64,000 nucleotides of DNA from Bacteroidales bacterium UBA5226 (GTDB lineage: Bacteria > Bacteroidota > Bacteroidia > Bacteroidales > UBA932). This document shows, piece by piece, positions 49,355 through 58,215 of the stretch (positions are counted from its first letter, which is position 1; each line of letters opens with the position of its first letter). Both the position numbers and the translations under genes were made by a program. Location: NCBI GenBank assembly GCA_002409325.1, contig DHUU01000008.1:1-64000 (forward strand). Reading direction: 5' to 3'. The notes under the pieces were generated by a model that had not been told where the DNA came from, ran no database searches, and saw only the letters and a list, made by a program, of their open reading frames with translations.

Positions 49355-51223
49355 ATGAAAAGCCTATACAGCCCCAAAAACCGTACCGGAATTTTGTACC
49401 TTGTTACACTCCTCAAACGGATTGTTCTGGTATTTCTTTTACTGCTGCTCAGCAGGCTTGCTTTTTATCTGTACAACGGGTATATTTTTCCCGAAACAGG
49501 GTGGGAGGCCATGCCCCTGATATTTCGCGGAGGAATTCGTTTTGATCTTTCTGCCCTTTTTTATTTGAACGGTTTGTACCTGATTCTATCCCTTTTGCCT
49601 TTTCCTTTTGTTTTTTCCGGGCTTTACCAAATTTTCCTGAAATTTTTGTTTCTGCTGGTCAACGCAGCTGGTTTCTTTTTTCAGCTTTTTGATTTTGTCT
49701 ATTTTCGAACGACATTGCGCAGAATCGATTTTTCGTTCTTCAGCGAATTTGCTAACGAAAAAAATTGGGCCAATATATTTCTGAAAGCGATACAGGACTA
49801 TCCGGCCTTTCTGATTGTCTGGCTCGGAGTGATTCTTTTACTATGGTTTTGTTACGGAAACACACACTATCCGGTGCGAAAACCTTATACACTTCGCTTC
49901 TTTACCATCAGGCTGCTTACTCTGCTCCTTGCAACGGTAATAATAACCATATCTATTCGTGGCGGGACAGACCGCACCACCAGGCCGATCACCATGAGCA
50001 ACGCGGCAGCCTACGTTTCTGAACCGCTGGAAATGGGCCTGGTCCTGAACACCCCTTTCTGCATCTTGCGAACTGTTGGAAAACCTTCTGTGGAAAGGCT
50101 AAAGTTCTTTTTCTCCGAAGAGGAACTGAATCGCATTTACTCACCGGTTCATATCAGGGATACAATTTCTGTTAGCGGTCAGGAAACGGCATCAGGCAGA
50201 AATGTGGTGATCCTGATACTGGAAAGTTTTTCCAGGGAATATTCAGGATACCTGAATCCCGGCGCCTATATATCCCATACTCCTTTTCTTGATTCACTGA
50301 TGGCACATTCCCTGGCCTGTTCAAGGGCTTATGCCAACGGACGAAAATCAATTGATGGGGTTCCCTCTGTTCTGGGAAGCATTCCAAGTCTGGATCAATC
50401 ATTCGCTCTGACTCCCTTTGCCCTTAACCGTGTTGAAGGACTGGGCAATGCGCTCAAAAAGCTGGGCTATCGCACAGCTTTCTTCCACGGAGCCCCCAAC
50501 GGATCACTTGGTCTGGACGGTATGTCCCGTCATTTTGGGTTCGACAACTACTACGGAATGAGCGAGTTTGGGGACAGGTCCCATTTTGACGGTTACTGGG
50601 GTATATGGGATGAGCCTTTTTTGCAGTTTTTTGCCAAAACGCTCAATACTTTTGAGGAACCTTTTGCAGCAGCTGTCTTTACCCTGTCTTCCCACCATCC
50701 CTTTATCATACCCCGTCAGTATGAAGGAGTGTTTCCGGAAAGCAGCCTGCCCATACAACAATGTATCCGATACTCTGACAATGCATTGCGGCTTTTTTTT
50801 GAGAAAGCCCGGAAAAGCAGCTGGTATAAGAACACCCTCTTTGTACTGGTAGCAGACCATGGGACTTACTCACAGGTTAATCCACGCTACCAGTCCGGTA
50901 TAGAAAGTATGGCAATTCCTATAATATATTATGATCCATCGGGCAGGGTGTTGAGCGGCGGTCAGGTTTTCGATCAGTATACGCAACAAATTGACATCAT
51001 GCCCACTGTGCTGGATATGCTGGACTATCCCTTCAATTTCTTTGCATTTGGAAGAAACATAAGGGATTCACTCACAATACCATTTGTGGTGAACTTCCCG
51101 GCACTCTTCAACATTATGAGGGAAGAAAATGAAAAAGAGCCCTCAAATGAGCTCTTTCTAAAAGCCTTTCGCCAGCAATATAATAACAGGCTGCTTGATG
51201 ACAGCCTGCACGTAGGGAATTAA
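49355..51223 (+). CDS. LtaS-like membrane sulfatase/phosphoglycerol-type transferase
   Basis: 622 residues from ATG 49355; ATG 49325 would add 10 residues. Five N-terminal membrane helices (to about residue 200) lead to an extracytoplasmic alkaline-phosphatase-like domain. Active-site block G-R-K-S-I-D-G with the likely nucleophile Ser (LtaS uses Thr), D-H-G-T-Y metal site and E-S-F-S-R. The Bacteroidota lack lipoteichoic acid, so the substrate is probably another head group such as phosphoethanolamine or phosphoglycerol. Divergent from mce. The last 4 bases overlap yebC. Confidence 0.87.
   Translation: MKSLYSPKNRTGILYLVTLLKRIVLVFLLLLLSRLAFYLYNGYIFPETGWEAMPLIFRGGIRFDLSALFYLNGLYLILSLLPFPFVFSGLYQIFLKFLFLLVNAAGFFFQLFDFVYFRTTLRRIDFSFFSEFANEKNWANIFLKAIQDYPAFLIVWLGVILLLWFCYGNTHYPVRKPYTLRFFTIRLLTLLLATVIITISIRGGTDRTTRPITMSNAAAYVSEPLEMGLVLNTPFCILRTVGKPSVERLKFFFSEEELNRIYSPVHIRDTISVSGQETASGRNVVILILESFSREYSGYLNPGAYISHTPFLDSLMAHSLACSRAYANGRKSIDGVPSVLGSIPSLDQSFALTPFALNRVEGLGNALKKLGYRTAFFHGAPNGSLGLDGMSRHFGFDNYYGMSEFGDRSHFDGYWGIWDEPFLQFFAKTLNTFEEPFAAAVFTLSSHHPFIIPRQYEGVFPESSLPIQQCIRYSDNALRLFFEKARKSSWYKNTLFVLVADHGTYSQVNPRYQSGIESMAIPIIYYDPSGRVLSGGQVFDQYTQQIDIMPTVLDMLDYPFNFFAFGRNIRDSLTIPFVVNFPALFNIMREENEKEPSNELFLKAFRQQYNNRLLDDSLHVGN
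51132..51157 (-). terminator. Terminator of yebC, inside the sulfatase coding region
   Basis: On the reverse strand AAAGAGC (51151-51157) pairs with GCTCTTT (51134-51140), then TTTTT. It lies about 70 bases past the yebC stop and within the opposite-strand sulfatase gene, so the hairpin is also part of a coding sequence. Confidence 0.6.
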
Positions 51224-51939
51224 GCCATGTTGGTATAGACGTTCTGGACATCATCATCATCTTCGATCCGTTCCAGTAGTTTTTCAACGTCCATTTTTTC
51301 CTCCGGTAACAAATGCTTTAATTCGCCGTTGACTATTCGGTCAAAACCCCCGCTGACCAGCTCAAGTTCCTTTTCTTCAATGAATTTCTGAAGTGACCCG
51401 TAGGATTCAAAGCTTCCGTAAATTACAATAACGCCCTCTTCTTCGTCCAGAAAAACTTCTTCTCCTCCATAATCGATCAGCTCCAGTTCAAAGGTTTCCA
51501 TGTCCGGTACCTGTTCAGACTTTATCTTAAAGACACAGGTGTGATCAAACATGAAGACTACGCTTCCTGAGGTACCCAGGTTGCCTCCGTACTTATTGAA
51601 ATAGGACCGGATGTTGGCTACGGTTCTGGTGGTATTGTCAGTTGCCGTTTCCACGATGACAGCAACGCCATGTGGTCCAAATCCTTCGTAAACGACCTCG
51701 CGGTAATCTCCCTTGTCTTTTTCCTCTGCCCTTTTGATAGCCCTTTCGATATTGTCTTTGGGCATGTTTTCAGAACGGGCAGTCTGGATTATGGCACGCA
51801 GCCTGGGATTGTTCTCCGGGTCTGTGCCACCCTGTTTGGCTGCTATGGTCAGTTCTTTGCCCAGCCGGGTAAAAGTCCGTGACATATTGCCCCAGCGTTT
51901 TAGCTTTCTGGCCTTCCTGTATTCAAAAGCCCTTCCCAT
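51220..51939 (-). CDS. yebC: YebC/PmpR family protein
   Basis: 239 residues. Starts M-G-R-A-F-E-Y-R-K-A-R-K-L-K-R-W, with the family core F-T-R-L-G-K-E-L, I-E-R-A-I-K-R-A and V-Y-E-G-F-G-P-H-G-V-A. YebC proteins relieve ribosome stalling on polyproline and were earlier called transcription regulators. Starts 9 bases after the TPR gene at 51949. Confidence 0.93.
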   Translation of the reverse strand: MGRAFEYRKARKLKRWGNMSRTFTRLGKELTIAAKQGGTDPENNPRLRAIIQTARSENMPKDNIERAIKRAEEKDKGDYREVVYEGFGPHGVAVIVETATDNTTRTVANIRSYFNKYGGNLGTSGSVVFMFDHTCVFKIKSEQVPDMETFELELIDYGGEEVFLDEEEGVIVIYGSFESYGSLQKFIEEKELELVSGGFDRIVNGELKHLLPEEKMDVEKLLERIEDDDDVQNVYTNMA

Positions 51940-51948
51940 AGCTAAGCG

Positions 51949-52647
51949 TTATTGCTGCATCAGAATTTCCAGACGTGAAATATACTTGTCAATATCATAG
52001 CCCTCAATGGTCTGGGGATATTTATCCTTGATGGTTGTGTACATTTCCAGGGCACCGTTGTAATTGCCTTTTTCTTCCATCAGAATGCCTGCTTTTTTGT
52101 AATAGGCGGCTGCGTAGGCATTATCTTTGTACCCTGCTGCTTTTTTATACCAGGATATCGCATTGTCCATATCGTCCAGGCCCGCAAAGGCATCCCCTAT
52201 ATTACACCAGGCACGGGCTTGAATAATGTCGTCCCCAGAATTATATTTATTAAGGTAATCAATTGCCTGCTGATAGTTGCCAAGGCGCAGTTCGCAAACG
52301 CCGGCGTAGAAGTATACCACCTTTCCGGGAAGCGACTTGTACTGTTGAATAATATCTTTAAAACCCAAAACATTGCCATCGCCGTTGAGTGCAAGATTAA
52401 ACGAATCGGTCCGGAAATACTGTTCGGCTGGAAACAGTTGGGCAAGGGCCTCATTACGACGCGGTTCCCTGATTATTTTCGTATAACCGAAAACGAGTCC
52501 GACCAGGACTACAATTCCTGCAACGACATAAATAATGTGTTTTTTATACTTGTTCAGAAATTCTTCTGATTTGCTTATTGCCTGGGCAACTGTAGCCTTT
52601 TCTTCATTTTTTTTCTGAGGCTTTGCGCCGGATTTCTTTTTTGACAT
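51949..52647 (-). CDS. Membrane-anchored tetratricopeptide protein
   Basis: 232 residues from ATG 52647; the frame upstream to 52680 overlaps the promoter. A basic tail (1-30), one membrane helix (about 39-57), then two to three TPR units on the outside (for example L-G-N-Y-Q-Q-A-I-D-Y-L-N-K-Y). Type II topology. It probably tethers an envelope complex. It may be co-transcribed with yebC. Confidence 0.85.
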   Translation of the reverse strand: MSKKKSGAKPQKKNEEKATVAQAISKSEEFLNKYKKHIIYVVAGIVVLVGLVFGYTKIIREPRRNEALAQLFPAEQYFRTDSFNLALNGDGNVLGFKDIIQQYKSLPGKVVYFYAGVCELRLGNYQQAIDYLNKYNSGDDIIQARAWCNIGDAFAGLDDMDNAISWYKKAAGYKDNAYAAAYYKKAGILMEEKGNYNGALEMYTTIKDKYPQTIEGYDIDKYISRLEILMQQ

Positions 52648-52667
52648 AGGTCTAAGATTTAAGGCCG

Positions 52668-52675
52668 CAAATATA
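52668..52675 (-). promoter_or_regulatory. -7 box for the TPR-yebC pair
   Basis: TATATTTG on the reverse strand, 20 bases before ATG 52647. Confidence 0.6.
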
Positions 52676-52687
52676 CGCAAAATTTGC

Positions 52688-52695
52688 TATGTTTG
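52688..52695 (+). promoter_or_regulatory. -7 box for recF
   Basis: TATGTTTG, 22 bases before ATG 52718, divergent from the TPR promoter with 12 bases between the two boxes. Confidence 0.55.
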
Positions 52696-52717
52696 CATAC
52701 TTGTTTAAGGAATCTGT

Positions 52718-53836
52718 ATGCATTTGTCCCGTTTATTGCTCTCTCATTTTAAAAATATCGAAAACGCTGATCTGGAGTTCTCTGCTGGGATAAATGTGCT
52801 ATACGGTGATAACGGGGAGGGGAAAACAAACCTGCTGGAGGGCATCTATTACCTGAGTGTCTGCAAAAGTTCCCTTCAGGTCCAGGACAAGGATATGATT
52901 GATCATAACAGTCAGGAAGCAGCGTTCTTTGGCGAATATACCACAGACGCCGGAATGGCAGAAAAAATATCCTGTCTTCTTACCAGGCAGGGGGAGAAGA
53001 TTTTCAAAAGAAACGGGAAACGGTACGAGAAGCTTTCCTCCCATGTGGGACTGATCCCTGTGGTTATGGTTTCACCTCAGGACACTTCTCTAGTGTTTGG
53101 GCCGGCCGAGGAGAGGCGGAAATACATGAACTTCCTGCTTTCCCAGACAGGATCGGATTACCTCCAGGCCATACAGGAATACAATAAATTGCTTTTCCAG
53201 AGAAACCGGCTGCTCAAACAGGAATACCTGCCAGCAGATGTCCTGGATGCCCTGGATTCTTCTTTATCCTCCAGGGGGGACTGGATCCATGAAAAACGTG
53301 CAGAACTTTGCAAACTGCTGCAACCCCATGTGATCCATTATTACGAGCTTCTGTCAGCCGGTAAGGAGCAGGTCGGTTTAAGCTATGAATCGGACCTGAA
53401 CCGTGAAAATATGGCTACACAGCTGAAAAAAAACAGGCAGAAAGATATAAACCTGCAGTATACCGGCACGGGTGTTCAGCGTGACGATATACATTTTTCT
53501 CTGGGGAATCACGCACTTAAGGTGTGCGGGTCACAGGGGCAACAGAAAACATACCTGCTGGCACTCAAACTGGCTCAGTTTTCCCTGATCAGGCAAATGA
53601 AAGGAGTGGCACCCATATTACTGCTTGACGACGTTTTTGACAAACTGGATGCCCGGCGGGTTGCACACCTGTTGCATCTTGTTACAAAAAATGGTTTTGG
53701 ACAGATTTTTCTCACAGACAGCAATAAAGTCCGCATAGAGGAGATCATACACGCCCTTGGCGGGCCCCATTCAATATACCGTGTAAATGGAGGTGTTTTT
53801 ACCTATGAAAAGACAACAGACCAGAGCATTAAATGA
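52718..53836 (+). CDS. recF: DNA repair protein RecF
   Basis: 372 residues. ABC-type ATPase that binds gapped DNA and helps load RecA with RecO and RecR. Walker A G-D-N-G-E-G-K-T-N-L (about 30-39), signature C-G-S-Q-G-Q-Q-K and Walker B I-L-L-L-D-D-V-F-D-K-L-D are clear. Its end overlaps the next gene by 32 bases. Confidence 0.95.
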   Translation: MHLSRLLLSHFKNIENADLEFSAGINVLYGDNGEGKTNLLEGIYYLSVCKSSLQVQDKDMIDHNSQEAAFFGEYTTDAGMAEKISCLLTRQGEKIFKRNGKRYEKLSSHVGLIPVVMVSPQDTSLVFGPAEERRKYMNFLLSQTGSDYLQAIQEYNKLLFQRNRLLKQEYLPADVLDALDSSLSSRGDWIHEKRAELCKLLQPHVIHYYELLSAGKEQVGLSYESDLNRENMATQLKKNRQKDINLQYTGTGVQRDDIHFSLGNHALKVCGSQGQQKTYLLALKLAQFSLIRQMKGVAPILLLDDVFDKLDARRVAHLLHLVTKNGFGQIFLTDSNKVRIEEIIHALGGPHSIYRVNGGVFTYEKTTDQSIK

Positions 53837-54095
53837 AATTCTTGAACAAACCCTGAACGAAACGGGATTGGCCGCTGGCCTGGAAACACTCAGGATCCAT
53901 AATGCCTGGAATGAACTGATAGGAGAGGCAGCAGTTAAGGAATGCGGAGAACGTTCTTTCCGGGAAGGGGTTTATACCGTCAGGGTAAAATCTTCTGTCC
54001 TTCGTTGCCAGCTGGATATGCAGAAGGTTTTCCTGACCGGAAAGATCAACGCATTGCTTAACAAGACTTTGGTTCGCGAAATAGTGATTCATTAA
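53805..54095 (+). CDS. DUF721/DciA-like protein
   Basis: 96 residues from ATG 53805, with an upstream GGAGG-like site at 53789-53795. The frame start at 53787 precedes it and is unlikely. Pattern: I-L-E-Q-T-L, H-N-A-W-N-E-L-I-G-E, then V-K-S-S-V-L-R-C-Q-L-D-M. The family loads the replicative helicase in bacteria lacking DnaC and commonly sits next to recF. Stop is 2 bases before pdxB. Confidence 0.88.
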   Translation: MKRQQTRALNEILEQTLNETGLAAGLETLRIHNAWNELIGEAAVKECGERSFREGVYTVRVKSSVLRCQLDMQKVFLTGKINALLNKTLVREIVIH

Positions 54096-54097
54096 CT

Positions 54098-55150
54098 GTG
54101 GGTGCAAGGCCTCATATCATTGCAGACGAACAGGTACCTTTCCTGGAAGGTATCAGCGAAAAGCATGCCCGTATTACCCGTATGCCCGGACATCTTATTG
54201 GTCCTCAGGTAGTTAGAAAGGCCGATGCGCTCCTTGTCAGGACGCGGACAGTTTGTTCGGCCGGTCTTTTAAAGGATAGCCGGATCTCTTTTATTGGAAC
54301 CACTACTATAGGGACTGATCACATTGATCTGGAATATTGTACAAAGGCTGGCATTGTTGTGGCTAACGCCCCGGGGTGCAACGCCGGAGCTGTCATGCAG
54401 TATGTTTTCACGGCGCTTTTTGCCTGGGCCGGGAACAATGCAGGTGATCTGAAAAATAAAACGTTAGGTATTGTGGGGGTGGGCAATGTTGGTAAAAAGG
54501 TGGCTGCACTGGCATCCCGTCTGGGAATTCGTACCATTCTGAATGACCCACCCAGGGCAGAAGCCGAAGGACCTGAAGGTTTTTCCGATCTCGGCTTATT
54601 GCTTGAACAGTCCGATATAGTAACCATGCACGTTCCGCTGACCCCGCTGACAATCAATATGGTCCAGAGCCATTTTCTTTCATACATGAAGAAAGGGGCC
54701 TGTTTTATCAATACTTCCCGGGGAGCGGTGGTAGATGAGCAGGCCCTGCGCAAAGCAGCCCCGCAGCTGGGCGGCATCATTCTGGATGTCTGGCAGGGAG
54801 AACCGCACATAAATCCGGCTACCATTGAGGTGAGCAGCATTGGCACACCCCACATTGCGGGTTATTCACTGGAGGGAAAGAGGAATGCAACGGAACAGGT
54901 GGTACAAGCCATGGCAATTCATTTCGGGTGGAATGACCTGCAAAACTATTCGGTTGCATTGCCTGCAGCAAGCTATGTTCCTTCTGATTTGCTTTTTACC
55001 CATTGTTTTCCTATTTTTGAAGAAGATAAACAGTTGCGGAAAGCACCGGAACAATTTGAACAAATCAGGAACGCTTATGTTTTCCGCAGAGAATGGACCC
55101 AGGAACAATACAGCCGACTGACTTTATGTTTACCACAGAAGACCTTCTGA
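54098..55150 (+). CDS. pdxB: 4-phosphoerythronate dehydrogenase
   Basis: 350 residues starting at GTG 54098. NAD-binding G-I-V-G-V-G-N-V-G (about 124-132), catalytic Arg in T-S-R-G-A-V, Glu in G-E-P-H-I and His in T-P-H-I-A-G-Y. It oxidises 4-phosphoerythronate in the DXP-independent pyridoxal phosphate route. The C-terminal PdxB-type domain separates it from generic D-isomer dehydrogenases. The PLP made here serves capA, capB and lysA. The stop overlaps the next gene by 25 bases. Confidence 0.9.
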   Translation: MGARPHIIADEQVPFLEGISEKHARITRMPGHLIGPQVVRKADALLVRTRTVCSAGLLKDSRISFIGTTTIGTDHIDLEYCTKAGIVVANAPGCNAGAVMQYVFTALFAWAGNNAGDLKNKTLGIVGVGNVGKKVAALASRLGIRTILNDPPRAEAEGPEGFSDLGLLLEQSDIVTMHVPLTPLTINMVQSHFLSYMKKGACFINTSRGAVVDEQALRKAAPQLGGIILDVWQGEPHINPATIEVSSIGTPHIAGYSLEGKRNATEQVVQAMAIHFGWNDLQNYSVALPAASYVPSDLLFTHCFPIFEEDKQLRKAPEQFEQIRNAYVFRREWTQEQYSRLTLCLPQKTF

Positions 55151-56586
55151 CAATAGAGCGTAAGGGGATAACGCTTAAAGATATAGAAACCCATTTAAAA
55201 TTTTTTTCTACTGGTTTTCCACCCCTTGACATAGCCGGTCCTGCCGTGCCCGGAAAAGGGATAGTACAACTGGACGGGCAGCAACAGGAAGAGCTGATAA
55301 AAAGGTACAACGAGTGGAACGGGTCCAGGATTAAATTTGTTCCGGCTTCCGGTGCGGCCAGCCGTATGTTCAAGGACCTTTTCGAGGCAAGGGACCTTCT
55401 GGAAAAAGACAGGAATGCCGTATTGCCCGATGTGCTCAACAACTTTTTTGAAAGGCTCCCCGAATTTGCCTTTTATCCTATTCTTTCAGGTCTGAAAGAA
55501 TTTGATCCTAAGGATCGTTACGGAATTCTCTCGCTTATTTTGGAGAGGAACGGCCTGAACTATGCCTCTATGCCCAAGGGAATGATACCTTTTCACAAGT
55601 CTTCAGAAGGGCCGAGGACTCCGTTTGAAGAACACCTGGTAGAAGCAGCACTGACTTCTGCTCAGCCGGAGGGGACGGTCAAACTCCATTTTACAGTTTC
55701 TGAAGAACACCTGGATTTGTTTATCGGCCTTTGGCAAAAGGTACAAAAGGAATATGAGGAACTGTTCCAAACCACTTTTATTATTAGTTTTTCCACCCAG
55801 AGTCCTTCTACCGACACCTTGGCCGCTGACATGGACAACCGCCCATTCCGTGATCAGGGCGGATCGCTGGTTTTCCGCCCGGCAGGACACGGGGCACTTC
55901 TGGATAATCTGAACACACTGGAAGAGGATATGGTGATTATCCGCAACATAGACAACGTAGTACCCCGGGGGTCACTGGGACCTGTTATCCACTGGAGAAA
56001 AGTGCTGGCCGGCTATCTGTTGAGCTGCAGAAGGAAGGTATATAAATATATTGGTGAACTGAAAAACAACGCAGATCCTATCTGTCTGAAAGAAATTGCC
56101 GGTTTTCTGGAAAGTAATTTCGGCATTACGCATCCTCCCATGGAAGGCGAAGAATTTCGTTCCTATCTGTTTTCCAAACTGAACAGACCTGTACGGGTAT
56201 GCGGTATGGTCCCTGCCACGGGGGAACCCGGAGGAGGCCCGTTCCGTGTTGTGGACCGTGATGGGAGCGGTTCGCTTCAGATCCTGGAAAGCGCGCAGCT
56301 GCAAGGCAAACGCTATCCTTCCACTCATTTTAACCCGGTGGACATAGTTTGCTCCTTCAAAGCCTATGACGGAACCACTTACAGGCTTTCGCAATTCCGG
56401 GATGACGATACCGGATTTATTTCTCAAAAGAGTTTCCTGGGCAGGGAATTGAAAGCACTGGAACTGCCGGGACTCTGGAACGGGGGAATGAGCCGGTGGA
56501 ACACCGCTTTTGTGGAAGTTCCTCTGAGCACCTTCAACCCGGTTAAAACTGTTATGGATTTGCTGCGAAATGTACACAATAATTGA
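55126..56586 (+). CDS. DUF4301 family protein
   Basis: 486 residues from ATG 55126. The motif P-A-S-G-A-A-S-R-M-F-K (about 76-86), N-x-D-N-V-V-P-R and I-V-C-S-F-K match the DUF4301 proteins of Bacteroidota as I recall them. The fold is probably nucleotidyltransferase-like (P-A-S-G-A-A-S-R recalls G-G-G-x-G-T-R), but the role is unknown. It ends the recF operon. Confidence 0.85.
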   Translation: MFTTEDLLTIERKGITLKDIETHLKFFSTGFPPLDIAGPAVPGKGIVQLDGQQQEELIKRYNEWNGSRIKFVPASGAASRMFKDLFEARDLLEKDRNAVLPDVLNNFFERLPEFAFYPILSGLKEFDPKDRYGILSLILERNGLNYASMPKGMIPFHKSSEGPRTPFEEHLVEAALTSAQPEGTVKLHFTVSEEHLDLFIGLWQKVQKEYEELFQTTFIISFSTQSPSTDTLAADMDNRPFRDQGGSLVFRPAGHGALLDNLNTLEEDMVIIRNIDNVVPRGSLGPVIHWRKVLAGYLLSCRRKVYKYIGELKNNADPICLKEIAGFLESNFGITHPPMEGEEFRSYLFSKLNRPVRVCGMVPATGEPGGGPFRVVDRDGSGSLQILESAQLQGKRYPSTHFNPVDIVCSFKAYDGTTYRLSQFRDDDTGFISQKSFLGRELKALELPGLWNGGMSRWNTAFVEVPLSTFNPVKTVMDLLRNVHNN

Positions 56587-56596
56587 TGATATTGTG

Positions 56597-56627
56597 TTTG
56601 GTAGTTAAAAAAAGATTTTTAACTTTG
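56597..56627 (+). promoter_or_regulatory. Exact promoter of the small-protein pair
   Basis: TTTG (56597-56600), 19 bases, TAACTTTG (56620-56627). The ATG at 56674 follows after a leader of about 40 bases. Confidence 0.85.
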
Positions 56628-56673
56628 TCGCTGTTCATTGAATTTATTAACCATTTAACTAATTATAAACACC

Positions 56674-56808
56674 ATGGTAGATTTAATTGAAATGCTGAAA
56701 GCCCTGATTCAGGACCCCAGTTCAAACGGGATTCTGGCTTTGATTTTAGTAATCCTGGGAGTTATTATCCCCTTTGTTATTCCTTTCATTTTCGGGGGTG
56801 ACGAATAA
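56674..56808 (+). CDS. Small membrane protein, 44 residues
   Basis: An amphipathic start (M-V-D-L-I-E-M-L-K-A-L-I-Q-D), then one membrane helix (about 19-40) broken by two prolines, ending G-G-D-E. Exact promoter upstream. No family recognised. It is shorter than most gene finders accept, which may be why it could be missed. Holin-like, toxin-like or membrane-stress functions are all possible; nothing decides among them. Confidence 0.7.
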   Translation: MVDLIEMLKALIQDPSSNGILALILVILGVIIPFVIPFIFGGDE

Positions 56809-56924
56809 GAGTACTGGAATTTATTATTTTTTATGGAGTTTCCCGAAAATCCGAAACAGAGTAGGGGGAGTCGCTGAAAATCCTCAAGAGTAGGCAAAAA
56901 GATTAACATTTAATTCGAATTAAA

Positions 56925-57077
56925 ATGGACGTATTTATGACAATTCTCAAAGATATGTGGCAAGGACTGATGGACTGGGAAGGCGGATTCGTTTTTGCAT
57001 TCCTAGGAATTGGAGCGATACTTGTTACCGTGATTCAGGGAATTATTGCTCTGGTGCAATCTTATCAGGAAGCTTAA
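56925..57077 (+). CDS. Small membrane protein, 50 residues
   Basis: M-D-V-F-M-T-I-L-K-D-M-W-Q-G then one membrane helix (about 22-44), ending Q-S-Y-Q-E-A. Not homologous to 56674 by eye, but similar in build: short amphipathic helix, one span, short polar tail. Both lie between one promoter and one terminator. The 116 bases between the two hold an AT-rich stretch and a possible 14-codon frame (56833-56877) that I do not annotate. Confidence 0.7.
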   Translation: MDVFMTILKDMWQGLMDWEGGFVFAFLGIGAILVTVIQGIIALVQSYQEA

Positions 57078-57100
57078 GAAAACAGAAAAGCCAATAGATA

Positions 57101-57135
57101 AAAGGCGGATGTGCTGCAGCACATCCGCCTTTTTC
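57101..57135. terminator. Strong bidirectional terminator
   Basis: A 16-bp perfect inverted repeat, 57101-57116 with 57117-57132, ends in T-runs on both strands. It closes the small-protein operon and the reverse-strand gene at 57161. Confidence 0.92.
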
Positions 57136-57160
57136 TTTCTGTTCACCGGTCTGGGACCTA

Positions 57161-58192
57161 TTATTTAAAAAGTCCGGCCCAACCGTAACGTTTCCGGTTT
57201 TTCCAGTCTCCTTTGTGGTAGGCATAAGCCACGATCAGGGGTACAACGGTCGTGGCCTCGGCGTATACCATTTGTTCGTGAACAGTACTAACCTTTCCCC
57301 AGGAAGAAGCTTCTTTGAGCGTAGAACTGGAACAGGCACCGTCACGAACATCGGCCACAGTGATCTGGATGGCATACTGATGCATGGGTACCTCTAATCC
57401 CTGGCACTCGGCGCAGACAACAGTATCCTGGGCAAAATTCTTGGGGACACCTCCCCCGACCATGAACAGACCGCTGGCCTTTGCCTCGATCTTGATCTGT
57501 GTCAATTCCCGGAAATCGGCCACTGAATCTATGGTAAGATAAGGTTTGCCCTCTTTGATGCGTTCCAGCTGGTGCATGACCAGTCCAAAGCCGGCGCTGC
57601 AGTCAGAAAAGGCAGGCACGAAAATGGGCACCCTGTGTTCGTAACAGGTCTGTAGTAGAGAATTCTTTTTTACAGCGTTTTTTGTAAGCCATTTACCGGT
57701 TTCCCAGAGAAATTCCCTTGAGGAATAAGGCCTGGGCTCCAGGCTGTCCGCAATTTCTTTAATGGTGGCATCGCAGTGCTGCAGTTCCTGCTCATCTATA
57801 TAGGTATCGTAAATGCGGTCAATATAGAGGCTGCGCAACATGCCGTCGTCAACAAAAGGTGTCCCTTTATAGTGTTTGAAACCAAGTGCCTCAAAGAAGT
57901 CCATGTCTATGACGGAAGCACCTGTAGATACGATGCAGTCTATCATGTTAAAGCGGACCATATCTACGTATACCTGCATGCATCCCCCGGCACTGGAACT
58001 TCCGGCCAGTGTAAGCCAGTTGGTACAATCCTTCTGGCGGATCATCATTTGCAGGATATCGGCGGCACGGGCCGTGTCCCTGGACGAAAAAGCCATATCC
58101 CTCATTGAATCAATGATGCAGGTTGCATCGATCTTTGTGATGTCGATGTGTTTGATTTCGTCCCTAAGGAGGTCTTTTTTCTTTGCGCTCAT
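57161..58192 (-). CDS. Deoxyhypusine-synthase-like enzyme
   Basis: 343 residues from ATG 58192 (M-S-A-K-K-K-D); the frame to 58237 is not needed. The deoxyhypusine synthase signature is present: N-W-L-T-L-A-G-S-S-S-A-G-G, G-G-G-V-P-K-N-F and A-S-S-W-G-K-V, whose Lys forms the enamine intermediate in eukaryotic enzymes. Bacteria lack eIF5A, so the acceptor must differ; homospermidine or another polyamine is the usual guess. Divergent from lysA, which makes diaminopimelate-derived lysine. Confidence 0.88.
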   Translation of the reverse strand: MSAKKKDLLRDEIKHIDITKIDATCIIDSMRDMAFSSRDTARAADILQMMIRQKDCTNWLTLAGSSSAGGCMQVYVDMVRFNMIDCIVSTGASVIDMDFFEALGFKHYKGTPFVDDGMLRSLYIDRIYDTYIDEQELQHCDATIKEIADSLEPRPYSSREFLWETGKWLTKNAVKKNSLLQTCYEHRVPIFVPAFSDCSAGFGLVMHQLERIKEGKPYLTIDSVADFRELTQIKIEAKASGLFMVGGGVPKNFAQDTVVCAECQGLEVPMHQYAIQITVADVRDGACSSSTLKEASSWGKVSTVHEQMVYAEATTVVPLIVAYAYHKGDWKNRKRYGWAGLFK

Positions 58193-58215
58193 AATGGTGT
58201 GTTTATATATCAAAA

